Positions 24,201-36,599 of a stretch of DNA of 64,000 nucleotides are shown here, piece by piece; position 1 is the stretch's first letter; each line of letters opens with the position of its first letter. Both the position numbers and the translations under genes were made by a program. Below the pieces are notes generated by a model. It was not told where the DNA came from. It worked only from the letters and a program-made list of their open reading frames with translations, and ran no database searches. Source of the stretch: Bathymodiolus brooksi (taxonomy: Eukaryota > Mollusca > Bivalvia > Mytilida > Modiolidae); assembly GCA_963680875.1 (NCBI GenBank), contig OY804588.1, positions 73,122,829-73,186,828 of the forward strand. The letters run 5' to 3'.

Positions 24201-27200
24201 ATAAACTTTGTAGAGGACCTTCCAATGACTATTCCTGGGCAGTTTGGTTTCAATTGTCCTAGTGGTTTCAGAGAAGAAGCGTTTTGAAACATTTTTCCCA
24301 TAGGGTCCATGAAACATTTTTCCCATAGGGTCCAATGTTAAACTAAGTCCTGTCGTAGCCGCCATTTTGAATTTCATATCGGAACAAAAAACGTAAAGTT
24401 TGTAGAGGACCATCCAATGAACATTCATGTACAGTTTGGCTTTAATCATATTTGTAGTTTCTGAGAAGAAGGCATTTGAACATTTTCCCATAGGTTCCAA
24501 TGTTAATCTATGTATTGCGGTGGCGGCCATCTTGGATTTCCGATCGGCATAAAAAACATAAAATTTGTAGAGGACCTTCCAATGATCATTCCTGGGGAGT
24601 TTGGTTTCAATTGTCCAAGTGGTTTCAGAGAAGAAGCGTTTTGAAACATTTTTCCCATAGGGTCCAATGTTAAACTAAGTCCTGCCGTAGCCGCCATTTT
24701 GAATTTCATATTGGAACAAAAAACGTAAAGTTTGTAGAGGACCATCCAATGAACATTCATGTACAGTTTGGCTTTAATAATATTTGTAGTTTCTGAGAAG
24801 AAGGCATTTGAACATTTTCCCATAGGGTCCAATGTTAATCTATGTATTGCGGTGGCGGCCATCTTGGATTTCCGATCGGCATAAAAAACATAAAATTTGT
24901 AGAGAACCTTCCAATGATCATTCCTGGGCAGTTTGGTTTCAACTGTCCTAGTGAATTCAGAGAAGAAGTATTTTGAAACATTTTCCACATAGGGTCCAAT
25001 GTTAAACTAAGTCCTGCCGTAGCCGCCATTATGAATTTCATATCGGAACAAAAAACGTAAAGTTTGTAGAGGACCATCCAATGAACATTCATGTACAGTT
25101 TGGCTTTAATAATATTTGTAGTTTCTGAGAAGAAGGCATTTGAACATTTTCCCATAGGGTCCAATATTAATCTATGTATTGCGTTGGCCGCCATCTTGGA
25201 TTTCCGATCGACATAAAAAACATAAACTTTGTAGAGGACCTTCCAATGATCATTCCTGGGCAGTTTGGTTTCAATTGTCCAAGTGGTTTCAGAGAAGAAG
25301 CGTTTTGAAACATTTTCCCCATAGGGTCCAATGTTAAACTAAGTCCTGCCGTAGCCGCCATTTTGAATTTCATACCGGAACAAAAAACGTAAAGTTTGTA
25401 GAGGACCATCCAATGAACATTCATGTACAGTTTGGCTTTAATAATATTTGTAGTTTCTGAGAAGAAGGCATTTGAACATTTTCCCATAGGGTCCAATGTT
25501 AATCTATGTATTGCGGTGGTGGCCATCTTGGATTTCCGATCGGCATAAAAAACATAAAATTTGTAGAGAACCTTCCAATGATCATTCCTGGGCAGTTTGG
25601 TTTCAACTGTCCTAGTGAATTCAGAGAAGAAGCGTTTTGAAACATTTTCCACATAGGGTCCAATGTTAAACTAAATCCTGCCGTAGCCGCCATTATGAAT
25701 TTCATATCAGAACAAAAAACGTAAAGTTTGTAGAGGACCATCCAATGAACATTCATGTACAGTTTGGCTTTAATAATATTTGTAGTTTCTGAGAAGAAGG
25801 CATTTGAACATTTTCCCTTAGGGTCCAATGTTAATCTATGTATTGCGGTGGTGGCCATCTTGGATTTCCGATCGACATAAAAAACATAAACTTTGTAGAG
25901 GACCTTCCATTGATCATTCCTGGGCAGTTTGGTTTCAATTGTCCAAGTGGTTTCAGAGAAGAAGCGTTTTGAAACATTTTTCCCATAGGGTCCAATGTTA
26001 AACTAAGTCCTGTCGTAGCCGCCATTTTGAATTTCATATCGGAACAAAAAACGTAAAGTTTGTAGAGGACCATCCAATGAACATTCATGTACAGTTTGGC
26101 TTTAATAATATTTGTAGTTTCTGAGAAGAAGGCATTTGAACATTTTCCCTTAGGGTCCAATGTTAATCTATGTATTACGGTGGCGGCCATCTTGGATTTC
26201 CGATCGGCATAAAAAAACATAAAATTTGTAGAGAACCTTCCAATGACTATTCCTGGGCAGTTTGGTTTCAACTGTCCTAGTGGTTTCAGAGAAGAAGCAT
26301 TTTGAAACATTTTCCCCATAGGGTCCAATGTTAAACTAAGTCCTGTCGTAGCCGCCATTTTGAATTTCATATCGGAACAAAAAACGTAAAGTTTGTAGAG
26401 GACCATCCAATGAACATTCATGTACAGTTTGGCTTTAATAATATTTGTAGTTTCTGAGAAGAAGGCATTTGAACATTTTCCCTTAGGGTCCAATGTTAAT
26501 CTATGTATTGCGGTGGCGGCCATCTTGGATTTCCGATCGACATAAAAAAACATAAACTTTGTAGAGGACCTTCCATTGATCATTCCTGGGCAGTTTGGTT
26601 TCAATTGTCCAAGTGGTTTCAGAGAAGAAGCGTTTTGAAACATTTTCCCCATAGGGTCCAATGTTAAACTAAGTCCTGTCGTAGCCGCCATTTTGAATTT
26701 CATATCGGAACAAAAAACGTAAAGTTTGTAGAGGACCATCCAATGAACATTCATGTACAGTTTGGCTTTAATAATATTTGTAGTTTCTGAGAAGAAGGCA
26801 TTTGAACATTTTCCCATAGGGTCCAATGTTAATCTATGTATTACGGTGGCGGCCATCTTGGATTTCCGATCGGCATAAAAAACATAAAATTTGTAGAGAA
26901 CCTTCCAATGACTATTCCTGGGCAGTTTGGTTTCAACTGTCCTAGTGGTTTCAGAGAAGAAGCATTTTGAAACATTTTCCACATAGGGTCCAATGTTAAA
27001 CTAAGTCCTGTCGTAGCCGCCATTTTGAATTTCATATCAGAACAAAAAACGTAAAGTTTGTAGAGGACCATCCAATGAACATTCATGTACAGTTTGGCTT
27101 TAATAATATTTGTAGTTTCTGAGAAGAAGGTATTTGAACATTTTCCCATAGGGTCCAATGTTAATCTATGTATTGCGGTGGCGGCCATCTTGGATTTCCG

Positions 27201-28226
27201 ATCGACTTAAAAAACATAAACTTTGTAGAGGACCTTCCAATGATCATTCCTGGGCAGTTTGGTTTCAATTGTCCAAGTGGTTTCAGCGAAGAAGCGTTTT
27301 GAAACATTTTTCCCATAGGGTCCAATGTTAAACTAAGTCCTGCCGTAGCCGCCATTTTGAATTTCATATCGGAACAAAAAACGTAAAGTTTGTAGAGGAC
27401 CATCTAATGAACATTCATGCAGTTTGGCTTTAATCATATTTGTAGTTTCTGAGAAGAAGGCATTTGAATATTTTCCCATAGGGTCCAATGTTAATCTATG
27501 TCCTGCGGTGGCAGCCATCTTGGATTTCCGATCGGCATAAAAAACAGAAACTTTGTAGAGGACCTTCCAATGATCATTCCTGGGTAGTTTGGTTTCAACT
27601 GTCCAAGTGGTTTCAGAGAAGAAGCATTTTGAAACATTTTTCCCATAGGGTCCAATGTTAAACTAAGTCCTGCCGTAGCCGCCATTTTGAATTTCATATT
27701 GGAACAAAAAACCTTGAGATTGTAGAAGACCGTCCAATGAACATTCATGTACAGTTTGGCTTTAATCATATTTGTAGTTTCTGAGAAGAAGGCATTTGAA
27801 CATTTTCACATAGGGTCCAATGTTAATCTATGTCCTGCGATGGCGGCCATCTTGGATTTCCGATCGGCATAAAAAACAGAAACTTGGTAAAGGACATTCC
27901 AATGATCATTCATTTACAGTTTGGGTTCAGTCAGTTCATTAGTTTCAGAGAAGAAGATCTTTGAAATTTCAGCCAATCAGAGTATATTATTGGCCCTGGC
28001 AGCCATATTGAATATCCGACTGGAACGAAAAACAGTAACTTTGTAGAGGACCATCCAAGGAACATTCCTGCTAAGTTTGGTTCCAATCGGCCTAGTGGTT
28101 TCGGAGAAGAAGCTTGAAATGTGAAAAGTTTACAGACGACAGACAACAGACGACAGACGACACACGACGGACGACGGACGCCAAGTGATGGCAATAGTTC
28201 ACCTGGACCTTTGGTCCAGGTGAACT
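21290..28226 (+). mobile_element. Large pearl-type element: nineteen tandem 333-bp dimers
   Basis: It starts and ends like 8198-11684: ACCAGAGGCTCTCAAGAGCC at the left; at the right an ACGACAGACGAC tract (28134-28172), CCAAGTGATGGCAA, then the perfect 14-bp hairpin. The landmark GCCATTTTGAATTTCA runs from 21678 to 27681 with 332-335 bp steps, nineteen copies. Larger blocks repeat at 996 bp (22152-22358 equals 23148-23354 in translation) and 664 bp (24503 versus 25167), so the array grew partly by multi-dimer duplication. A 31-bp stutter sits at 24290-24335. Open frames up to 383 codons arise because some dimers are exactly 333 bp; they are not genes. Confidence 0.85.
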
Positions 28227-29469
28227 AATAAAACAGCTCTTTATTTATACATCTTATGATGATATTTCAATTTGTTCCGCTCATAAAACATCACATAATC
28301 TAATCATCTTATAAATAATCCGCGCCATCAATTGAAAATCGAGGTCAAACAAGTTGTTATTTGCTGAAACGTAACAACGGTTTGATGTCATAGTTTGACT
28401 ATCATGGATTTGAAACTGTGACGTCGAGTGAACAGTCCCAACTTGAAGTAAAGAAATCCAAATTGGTAGTCAAAAACCAACATCCAGGGACAAAATACAA
28501 ACCCGGGAAACAAGAAATGTACGATAACCGACAAAACATACAAAAAAAACAACACACCACTCCCGATGGAAAGAGAGTGTGCTCAGGAAAAGTAGAGTAA
28601 GCAGTTCCTGCCTATGGCAATACGCCCGTCGTGCTGCTCTTGGTCAATTCAGAAATATACAGAATAAAATACAGAAAAATTTGAATTATTTTCCCTGTTT
28701 TTCTGTAATGGATACATATTAATGACATTAACATGATTCTAACCAAATTTCATCATCTTATGATAAAAAGTGATGAATATATTGAAATTCCAAACAAAAT
28801 GAGCATGGACTGTTACGAATGGACGGACATTTGGACATCAAAAACATATGCCCCTACTTCAAACAAGATAGTGCTAGTCAACATTTAAAACTTAAAGGAA
28901 ATTAATAATATATATGTGTATTTATGATTGATCTATCACCGAGTTACGCTAGACATGTACTGAATTCTGTCATCAGAACAACGTTCGCTACACGGAAGCT
29001 AGAAACGCAGTGTTGGAATGTACAATGTACGTTTTGGCGGTTTTTGGGATTAACCTATCACTACGCTTATTTACATTTGTGTACTGTACAACAGTTTTTG
29101 AATGAAACTGCTGCTTATATGCGATGAAATTAATAATTTTGTCGCTATCGTCACCTGTAGCTAACGTAACAGAAGTTGACAGACGAAAAATACATTAACT
29201 TTCCTCGCTTTTTGACCATATCTCAGTCAGTCGTTGTTAAAGACATTCTCCGTGATGATCATGTTTATTTAAATGTAGAGCAATGCTTACCTGTGCTATA
29301 AAAAAATACACAAGTTTGCTAACGTCACCAGATTTGACAGACTCCTCTTCTCTCCAATCCGACGGGGGGAGGGGGGGGGGGGGGGAACACATTTTCGGAA
29401 ATATGATAAAAATTCTAAATCTGCTTTTATTATGGATTCCATTAAAGGAAATAAATTTGAGCTAAAACT
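28227..29469. other. Unassigned stretch with retroelement-like scraps
   Basis: 28590-28640 (AAGCAGTTCCTGCC ... CCCGTCGTG) resembles 56725-56765, which I take as scraps of the retroelement family also seen at 57940-58700. A GGACGGACATTTGG segment at 28822 looks like a pearl-type tail. 29366-29386 is a G-rich run. No gene. Confidence 0.35.
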
Positions 29470-30833
29470 CACATCCTACAACCGGCTATCTGAACAACAG
29501 ATGCTACCGGGAACTCGGATCATATCTATGTCACACGGAATGACAGGCAGGAATTTCTTTGACGTTTTTCTTCCATTTTATCTACTTTTTGGATTTTAAA
29601 TTCATGTCCGATTTGTTGCACTACAAATGAGAAATTTGCATACCAAATATGACAGCATAGGTTTTAATATTTAGTAAGTTTTCAATCAATGAAGATAGAA
29701 TTTGACATTTTCAACAGAGAATTCTCCAGAACATTAACGTTTTTTCTAAAATTTCAAAAGAAAGCACAAGTTTCTATCATATACATGAAAAATATAGTGT
29801 TTCTTCTACCTTCCTGTACAACAGGAACTCGAAGTGTTATGTAGTAAGAATATTATACGCAATTTCATTCCAATGGTCAACATGTTTTGGCTATCAGGGA
29901 CAGCAGATTATTTTGAAACTGACTATCACTGACAGCAGATGTTGGCAATCGGGAACAACAGTGACATGAATTCTTATTTCTGGCTTATCCTGTAATAAGT
30001 TGAGCCATTAGTGTTTAGAATAATTCAAATATTGAAATTCATGGCTAATGGTTGCATTTAAATTTCAAAACATTGAGATTGTTCCGAAGTAAAAATATAT
30101 TTTCGAAGCTGTGAAACCCATTAAAAAATAGTTTTTTGTTCAATACCATAGTATATGCTTGTATTGATTTCCATTGTCATTGACTTTGGAAATGTCTTTG
30201 ACGTGGATAAACTGATAAATAACTTGAAAATTACTTCTTTTAAAAAGATTTGATTGAATTAGGATATTTAGAAGTTTTGTAATATTTCATTTTTGATCAA
30301 TTTCATCAGATCAGTGGATTTAAATGGCAATTGGGAACATGAAAAATTTCACGAGACTTTTTAGTGTCAAATCGGGAAACAAATGATTTTTCTACAAGTG
30401 TCAGTAGCAGCCAGGGAGGAGCGGTATGAATAATGCACAATAATGAGAGAAACAAACTTAATTAACAATGGAATTTCTTTTAATTTTTTTCATGTTCCCG
30501 ATTGCCATTTAACTCCACCAGGGACAGAAATTAACGGTCGCCCTCCCTCCCATGGCGACTGAAACTTCAGCTGGGCGACTAAATAGTACCTCAAAGGAGT
30601 CCAGTTGGCGACTAATAATTTTATATTTCCCTGTCGCAAGTTTGACGTTTGAAGCGAGTTGTTTACAATACGACCCAGGGGTTAATAAATCCCCTAGCCC
30701 GACGCCCGGGGCTAGTAATTTCCACATTTGGGCTAGCTGAAATAATCAGCTGTATGCCCGGCGGGCTAGTAAAAATATATATCGGATATTGACAAACTTG
30801 TCAATATTCGCGTATCTACTTATATTCATATAT

Positions 30834-32858
30834 CACGGCTGGTAATCGGCACAAGCAGAACAGTCGGTTCTGCAAAGAAATTCGTGAGGATAACTTCCGG
30901 TCTTGGTGGAGGAGAGTTCACGAAGACGCTTCGCAAGGTATGTACATGTCAAAAATTGAAATTTGCTTTTTTACTGCTCGAATATTGCAAAATCAGAGAA
31001 TGCTATGCTGTGGCGAATGCTTTCACGATTAGAAACATGTATAGTTTATTCTTGTATATGAACTGTAACTCTCGCAAAATCAATCGTCCCACGAAAAACA
31101 TGACGGAAATTGTGACACTCTTACATTTCTAAGTTGTTCTTGACAAAGATGCAAGTTAAATTTTCAATATTTTTTCATCGTGGGAGTCTAAATGTAATCG
31201 GGGATAAATTCCGATTCGTCAGAGGTAAATTGAAATCTAGATAAATCTACAAACTGTCAATTTCCTCGTTTTCCTGCTTGAGGAGATCGGTTCTGATAGA
31301 GCACATTGCGAATGCATGAGGAGATTTGCTAGTTTTGTTAATTGTTTTCTGCAAAATTGATAAATTTACACTTTTAAGCATAAAACTGATAAATACTCTA
31401 ATCAAAATAAACTATTCTCTGTCCACTTTCATGAGATGCCAGGATTCAAGGGAAAGAGGAAAAGGGGACTGACATTGACTCTTTACAAAAACCCATTTCG
31501 ATATAGATTGCCTGTATCACCGCCAAGGAAACGAACAAAAACAAGTAGCAGTACACCAAATTTAAAATCCCCATCAACCAGGACACCAAGTTTATTAAAA
31601 TAATCTCTTTCAATTTCAAAATATTTATATCCTTTCAAACGGGTTTCCACACCTATTCGGCGCAACCTTTTTACTAAAGATGACGGAAACTTCACCGCAG
31701 ATCTACAAAATGTTTCCTTTATGAGTCTTGATGAAAGTATAGGCAAGATAGAAGTTGACCCGAAGGAAGAAGCTTCAGTAGTTGAAGTTTTTCAAGATGT
31801 TCTTGACAAACTTTCTGATGTTGGGAAAAAGGACAAGCAATTAGTACAAAATTCCCTTTGAATAACATTGCATTTGAGTTGTTTTTGTACATTGTAGAAT
31901 GGTTTGACAAAGATGAATCACGTCAAATGAGAAATTTGCCATCAACTCTCCAATTTTTTTGGTAAGGGAGAAAGTTATTTGGTGGTCGCTTCATTCGGTT
32001 TATGTCTGGCCCAAAACATGAAAGTGACATTTTAACAGGATCTTCAACGCCGAATAGGTGTGGAAACCCGTTTGAAAGGATATAAATAATTTGAAATTGA
32101 AAGAGATTTTTTTAATAAACTTGGTGTCCTGATTGATGGGGATTTTAAATTTGGTGTACTGCTACTTGTTTTTGTTCGTTTCCTTGGGGGCGGTGATACA
32201 GGCAATCTATATCGAAATGATTTTTTGTAAAGAGTCAATATCAGTCCCCATTTCCTCTTTCCCTTTGAATCATGGCATCTCCTGAAAGTGGACAGAGTAT
32301 TTATTAGTTTTATGTTTAAAAGTGTAAATTTATCAATTTTGCAGAAAACAATTAACAAAACTAGCAAATCTCCTCATGCATTCGCAATGTGCTCTATCAG
32401 AACCGATCTCCTCAAGCAGGAAAACGAGGAAATTGACAGTTTGTAGATTTATCTAGACTTCAATTTACTTCTGACGAATCGGAATTTATCCCCGATTACA
32501 TTTAGACTCCCACGATGAAAAAATATTGAAAATTTAACTTGCATTTTGTCAAGAACAACTTAGAAATGTAAGAGTGTCACAATTTTCGTCATGTTTTTCG
32601 TGGGACGATTGATTTTGCGAGAGTTACAGTTCATATACAAGAATAAACTATACATGTTTCTAATCGTGAAAGCATTCGCCACAGCATAGCATTCTCTGAT
32701 TTTGCAATATTCGAGCAGTAAAAAAGCAAATTTCAATTTTTGACATGTACATACCTTGCGAAGCGTCTTCGTGAACTCTCCTCCACCAAGACCGGAAGTT
32801 ATCCTCACGAATTTCTTTGCAGAACCGACTGTTCTGCTTGTGCCGATTACCAGCCGTG
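30834..32858. mobile_element. CAC-ended foldback element with ~820-bp arms (inner nest)
   Basis: The ends CACGGCTGGTAATCGGCACA and its exact complement are flanked by TATAT at 30829-30833 and 32859-32863. Arms 30834-31663 and 32048-32858 are near-identical inverted copies; the spacer is about 384 bp. Each arm contains a splice-like exon 1 (donor CGCAAG|GTATGT near 30937), an intron, an acceptor TTTCA-GAG and the start of a coding exon. A single transcript would fold into a long double-stranded RNA. The related, larger copy is at 56891-62823. Confidence 0.85.
31439..32040 (+). pseudogene. Transposon gene remnant in the inner CAC-ended element
   Basis: From ATG 31439 the frame reads MPGFKGKRKRGLTLTLYKN, then a Ser/Thr/Pro- and Lys/Arg-rich stretch (PPRKRTKTSSSTPNLKSP). 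After an in-frame TAA near 31601 it continues through NLFTKDDGNFTADL and a DESIGKIEVDPKEEAS helix-like part to a TGA near 31859. A shifted frame then gives FELFLYIVEWFDKDESR and, after another stop, KLFGGRFIRFMSGPKHE. The acceptor just before the ATG joins in phase to the exon ending CGCAAG in the terminal arm. The same exon start is at 57493 and, inverted, at 32277. I do not recognise the family; it is presumably a protein of the autonomous parent. Confidence 0.55.
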
Positions 32859-34733
32859 TATATGTTATATGTTGTTTAATTAGCAGCAATGTTTTATTTG
32901 TTCAACCGCTAGCTTTTTGTCGAAATTGAGAGCAAAAAAGGTAGAAAAACTGTGTATTCTCGTCATAAAACAGCTTAAACAAATGACGGCTTACCGGAAA
33001 TTTCGAAAATGAAATACCGGAATAGGATTCCGGAACCGGGAACGACTATTTCCGGTTTTGCCGTTAGTCAAAAAAAAAATTTTTTAATGCCGACCGATCT
33101 TAGATTTTTTTGACATGTGACCATAAACACACATATTTTTTTTGGGGCCTTACAGTGACCTGAACTGTGGAAAAGAAGTGAAATTAAAACGCAATACCAG
33201 ATCTGAAAAGAAATCACAGTATTGACCAGGACTAGTGGTTCATAGATTCGGGCTAGTAATATTTGGGAGTATGCTAGCCCTGGGCAAGTGAGGTGGTCGA
33301 AGATTTTTTAACCTATGCGACAACATGAAATATAACATAAACATTTCACTGGTTCTGGTTCTTTCTACTTGCGTAATAATTCCTGGGAACTAGTATGGAA
33401 AATAGTAAAGAGATGATTTCATTTCTTAAATTTCTTGACCAATTTTTCCGAGTTTCATTAAAAGAAGGCCTTTAATTTTGGGTGTTTTACAAAATAGGTA
33501 CTTCTCCTCAATCCTCAATCAACGGTCTATGGCACAAAGTTGTCTCTTGGTGCTGTTAAACTATCTCATGTGTGGGATATTGTCACTACGTACTCTATGT
33601 ACTTGAATGCGTTACGTACTTTGATCGAGGTTGAGGTTATTCAAAGCGGCCCGTTGCATCTATAAAATTCGCAACTGCGGGCCGCGGCTAGCTTTTCTCT
33701 AGTCTCTTATGGATTTTCCTCCTTTAAATATTGTCTAATTTATATAAATAAGACACAAGCACTGAAAAAAGCGTAAGGTATGTATAAATCAAATGTACCA
33801 TATACGGGATTTTCCCATACCTTCTCCGTTAACAGACAATTAATCAAATTTATGAATTTCCGGAAAGTTTCATCAAAACAATACACTATAATCCCTGGTC
33901 AGTGTGTAGTTCATGTCTTTTAAATGAGATTGAGATTGTGTATTTGATTTAATGAATTACTGATTGAAAGATCAAACTTTGTCAAAAGGATTAGATGTAG
34001 GTCATATTCAGATTCAAACCATTTTTTATAAAATAAGAGTAAAAAAATGCTCTTTTTTTAGCTAGTTCTACCTTCTTCAAATATGCTCAGAATGAAGGAT
34101 TTGCCTTTAAAAAATTCAAAATTCAAACCCCCCTAGCATGTTCAGACCGCTTTGCGGTCCCCACCGGTAATACCTGGGCCCCTACATTTACACCTGGGCT
34201 ACCAGATTTTTAAATTTAGGGGCCCAGATGGCTACTGCCTATAAAAGTTAATTTCTGTCCCTGTCCACTGATCTGATGTACGTGATAGCCCAATCTGCTG
34301 TCCCCGATAGCCAAAACATTTTGACCATTGGAATGAAATTGCATATATTCTTACTACATAACACTTCGAGTTCCTGTTGTACAGGAAGGTAGAAGAAACA
34401 CTATATTTTTCATGTATATGATAGAAACTTGTGCTTTTTTTTGAAATCTTAGAGAAAATGTTAATGTTCTGAAGAATTCTCTGTTGAAAATGTCAAATTC
34501 TATCTTCATTGATTGAAAACTTACTAAATATTAAAACCTATACTGTCATATTTGGTATGCAAATTTCTCATTTGTAGTGCAACAAATCAGAAATAAATTT
34601 AAAATCCAAAAAGTAGATAAAATGGAAGAAAAACGTCAAAGAAATTCCTACCTGTCATTCCGTGTGACGTAGATATGATCTGAGTTCCCGGTAGCATCTG
34701 TTGTCCAGATAGCCGGTTGTAGGGTGTGAAACT

Positions 34734-35928
34734 TATAACTCTATATTTGCGTGATATTAGTGAGTTTGTAAGATACGTTTTTCGATGGGAGTTCACTTCT
34801 GTCAAATTTTAATTTACCTGAAACTTCAATTGGTTCTCAAATTAAAAATGAGACATTTATTCGGATTTAGAAACATTAAATATTTAATAGATTTTAATAT
34901 CAATAAACATACAATTACAAACGTTCGAGAATATGCAACAGTTGTCTAGAAGTCAATTTTTCAAATTTTGATGGAATACAGGTACATGCAGGGCTCACCA
35001 CACATAGTAAAAACAGGGCGACTTGACTTCTCTCTCTATTGACTTAAGGGCGAAGTGAGGGAAAATCTGGGAGGCTTCCGAAAATCGATCCAAATTTTAA
35101 CGTTTATTTCCCCGCTACCGCATGTTTCCCTACCTTTCACAAAAACGAACATTGATCTTCAGAGGATGCAATTAACGAGTTTGGAATAAAATATTGAACA
35201 TCAAACCCTGTATGGGTCACATTTCAGGAACATGGGAGCTCCTTTTATATGAATATTGAAGAAAAATTATGATTATTGGTGAAAAAGATGGTTATGAATG
35301 AATAGAAAAATGATTGGTGAAACGATTTATATAAGGGTTTCTGATAGAAAATAAAATCCGATAGCCACGAAACGTGGAAATGTGCTGACCCAGAGTTGGA
35401 GAAGCAAATCCGCTGTTTTCCGTATGTATTGCCCTCTGACGTTCAACGGCTACAGCAACTCCATAAAAGCCGTTAAACGACAGAGGAATCTCGGACTAAA
35501 TACTGGAATGAATAACAATTTTATACCAGTATTGTGGTCGCCAAAGTCAATGTGATCCAATTCCAATAATAATTGGTCACCCATGAGGTCTTCATGATCA
35601 TTGTGCAGTCTTCTATCAATCAATTAAAGAAATTAATCAATAAATAAAGAAAGTAAATATATCTATTACTCCGATCCCAGGACGATATCAAGGAAGTAAA
35701 AACACAAGTTTTTCCCATTATAAATATGGTTCAGTCCTCATCATGATGAGCACCAGTACTCCGGTCCAAGATTAGTAAAACTTTGTTCGGAACAGTAAAT
35801 CGTTCAGTTTTTATCTAGGAATATACGTATATAAATAAATTCTAGAATTTGATTCGGACCAGTAAATCCAACTTTTCATTTCGAGGACTGATAACTACAA
35901 TATTGTTACTGTTCGCTACTTTCTATAA
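34734..35928. other. Unassigned stretch with one CAGGG end
   Basis: GCAGGGCTCACCACACATAG near 34987, followed by GGGCGACTTGACTT, resembles the left ends of the CAGGG elements, but no right end is found. Otherwise no gene or repeat is recognised. Confidence 0.3.
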
Positions 35929-36132
35929 TTATTCTAACTTCCCGTGTGAAATGGGTTTTATATACTCTCTACACGCTAGTTTTACCTTTAATCGGTCTTC
36001 AGTGGAGATATCCGCATTTTCGTGGAAATCATCTTCAATCTTTGTCGTAATGAGTGCAATCACAAACAGTCGGGAAGCCAGTGACGCAGGAGAGTTCCAT
36101 CTAAAAACAAAGTCACGTGACTTTCGCGTCAT
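35929..36132 (-). CDS. Candidate exon of unknown function
   Basis: The minus strand has a TTTGTTTTTAG acceptor-like site at about 36100 and an AAG|GTAAAA donor near 35983. Between them an open frame reads WNSPASLASRLFVIALITTK then EDDFHENADISTEDRLK. An ATG frame also starts at 36132. The part after the donor (to 35929) is probably intron. Composition is less AT-rich than the surroundings and the residues look protein-like, but no family is recognised and the opposite strand is also open. It could be chance. Confidence 0.25.
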   Translation of the reverse strand: MTRKSRDFVFRWNSPASLASRLFVIALITTKIEDDFHENADISTEDRLKVKLACREYIKPISHGKLE

Positions 36133-36365
36133 TTTTTTTATGAAAAATGACGTTCAACCCTTCGGTTAAAATACGTCGGTTTACAATAAATACGTACGCT
36201 TGAAATCAATTAAAATATACGGAATATGTCTATGGATAAATAGAAATTTATTGCATCACTTCAGTTTTTATTTATATAGTGCACAAACATCGAAAGTTGC
36301 TACTTGAAGTGGACTCAATTTCAAAACAAATGTCGAGGTGGTTCTATTTAAGTCAAAAAATTTAA

Positions 36366-36593
36366 TTAATACAATATGATGGCTTTCTGTAACATCCATT
36401 GCCTGAGGAAATCATCTAGGATCATTGTCATACCGACAACTAGTGTCAATGTCTTGTGGGATGCAATTGTGTCACTTAGTTCTACACCCACCTTGATCGA
36501 TCGACCATTTGCCAAACATCGAAATTCATTGTCTTTCGGAACACATCGGTGGTGTTTCTTAACATCAACAATAAACGACACCTAAGCGTACAT
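36366..36593 (-). CDS. Candidate exon of unknown function
   Basis: After a CGCTTAG acceptor-like site (36593) a frame of about 75 codons runs to TAA at 36366. Segments are VDVKKHHRCVPKDNEF, CLANGRSIKVGVELSDT and DDFLRQWMLQKA. The same interval is open on the plus strand, which weakens the case. With the candidate at 35929-36132 it would be upstream on the same strand, but the two cannot be joined because this one ends in a stop. Function unknown. Confidence 0.25.
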
Positions 36594-36599
36594 CCGAAA

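Larger units (their letters stand above)
30519..34263. mobile_element. CAGGG-ended hAT-like element, 5-bp target duplication (middle nest)
   Basis: Perfect 17-bp inverted ends, CAGGGACAGAAATTAAC and GTTAATTTCTGTCCCTG, are flanked by TCCAC at 30514-30518 and 34264-34268. The left subterminal part repeats GGCGACT and GGGCTAGTAA phrases (30540-30775), the latter again near 33248. It carries the CAC-ended element 30834-32858 and no recognisable transposase. The ends resemble the 20156-21234 element in start and duplication length. Confidence 0.8.
29470..34728. mobile_element. CAC-ended foldback element with 5-bp target duplication (outer nest)
   Basis: The termini are CACATCCTACAACCGG at 29470 and CCGGTTGTAGGGTGTG ending 34728. 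AAACT is duplicated exactly at 29465-29469 and 34729-34733. The left arm (29470 to about 30345) folds on a right arm that starts near 30484 and is interrupted by the insertion at 30519-34263. Without that insertion the element is about 1.5 kb and almost wholly palindromic. The left arm is some 390 bp longer between 29911 and 30305. CAC ends with 5-bp duplications are known for Transib/RAG-type transposons, but other 5-bp groups exist. Confidence 0.75.

Noticed and set aside
25831..26982. 383-codon open frame in the large array
   Set aside because: It is the 333-bp dimer read through 3.5 copies. Neighbouring dimers of 332 bp break it, depending on A6 versus A7 runs. Its residues repeat every 111 and show no protein family.
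30552..30740. 62-codon frame and its antisense partner
   Set aside because: Both fall in the GGGCTAGTAA-rich subterminal region of the 30519-34263 element, which is repeated and non-coding.
35849..36169. 106-codon plus-strand frame with hydrophobic start
   Set aside because: No Kozak, splice or family support; the minus-strand candidate exon covers the same interval with splice-like borders.
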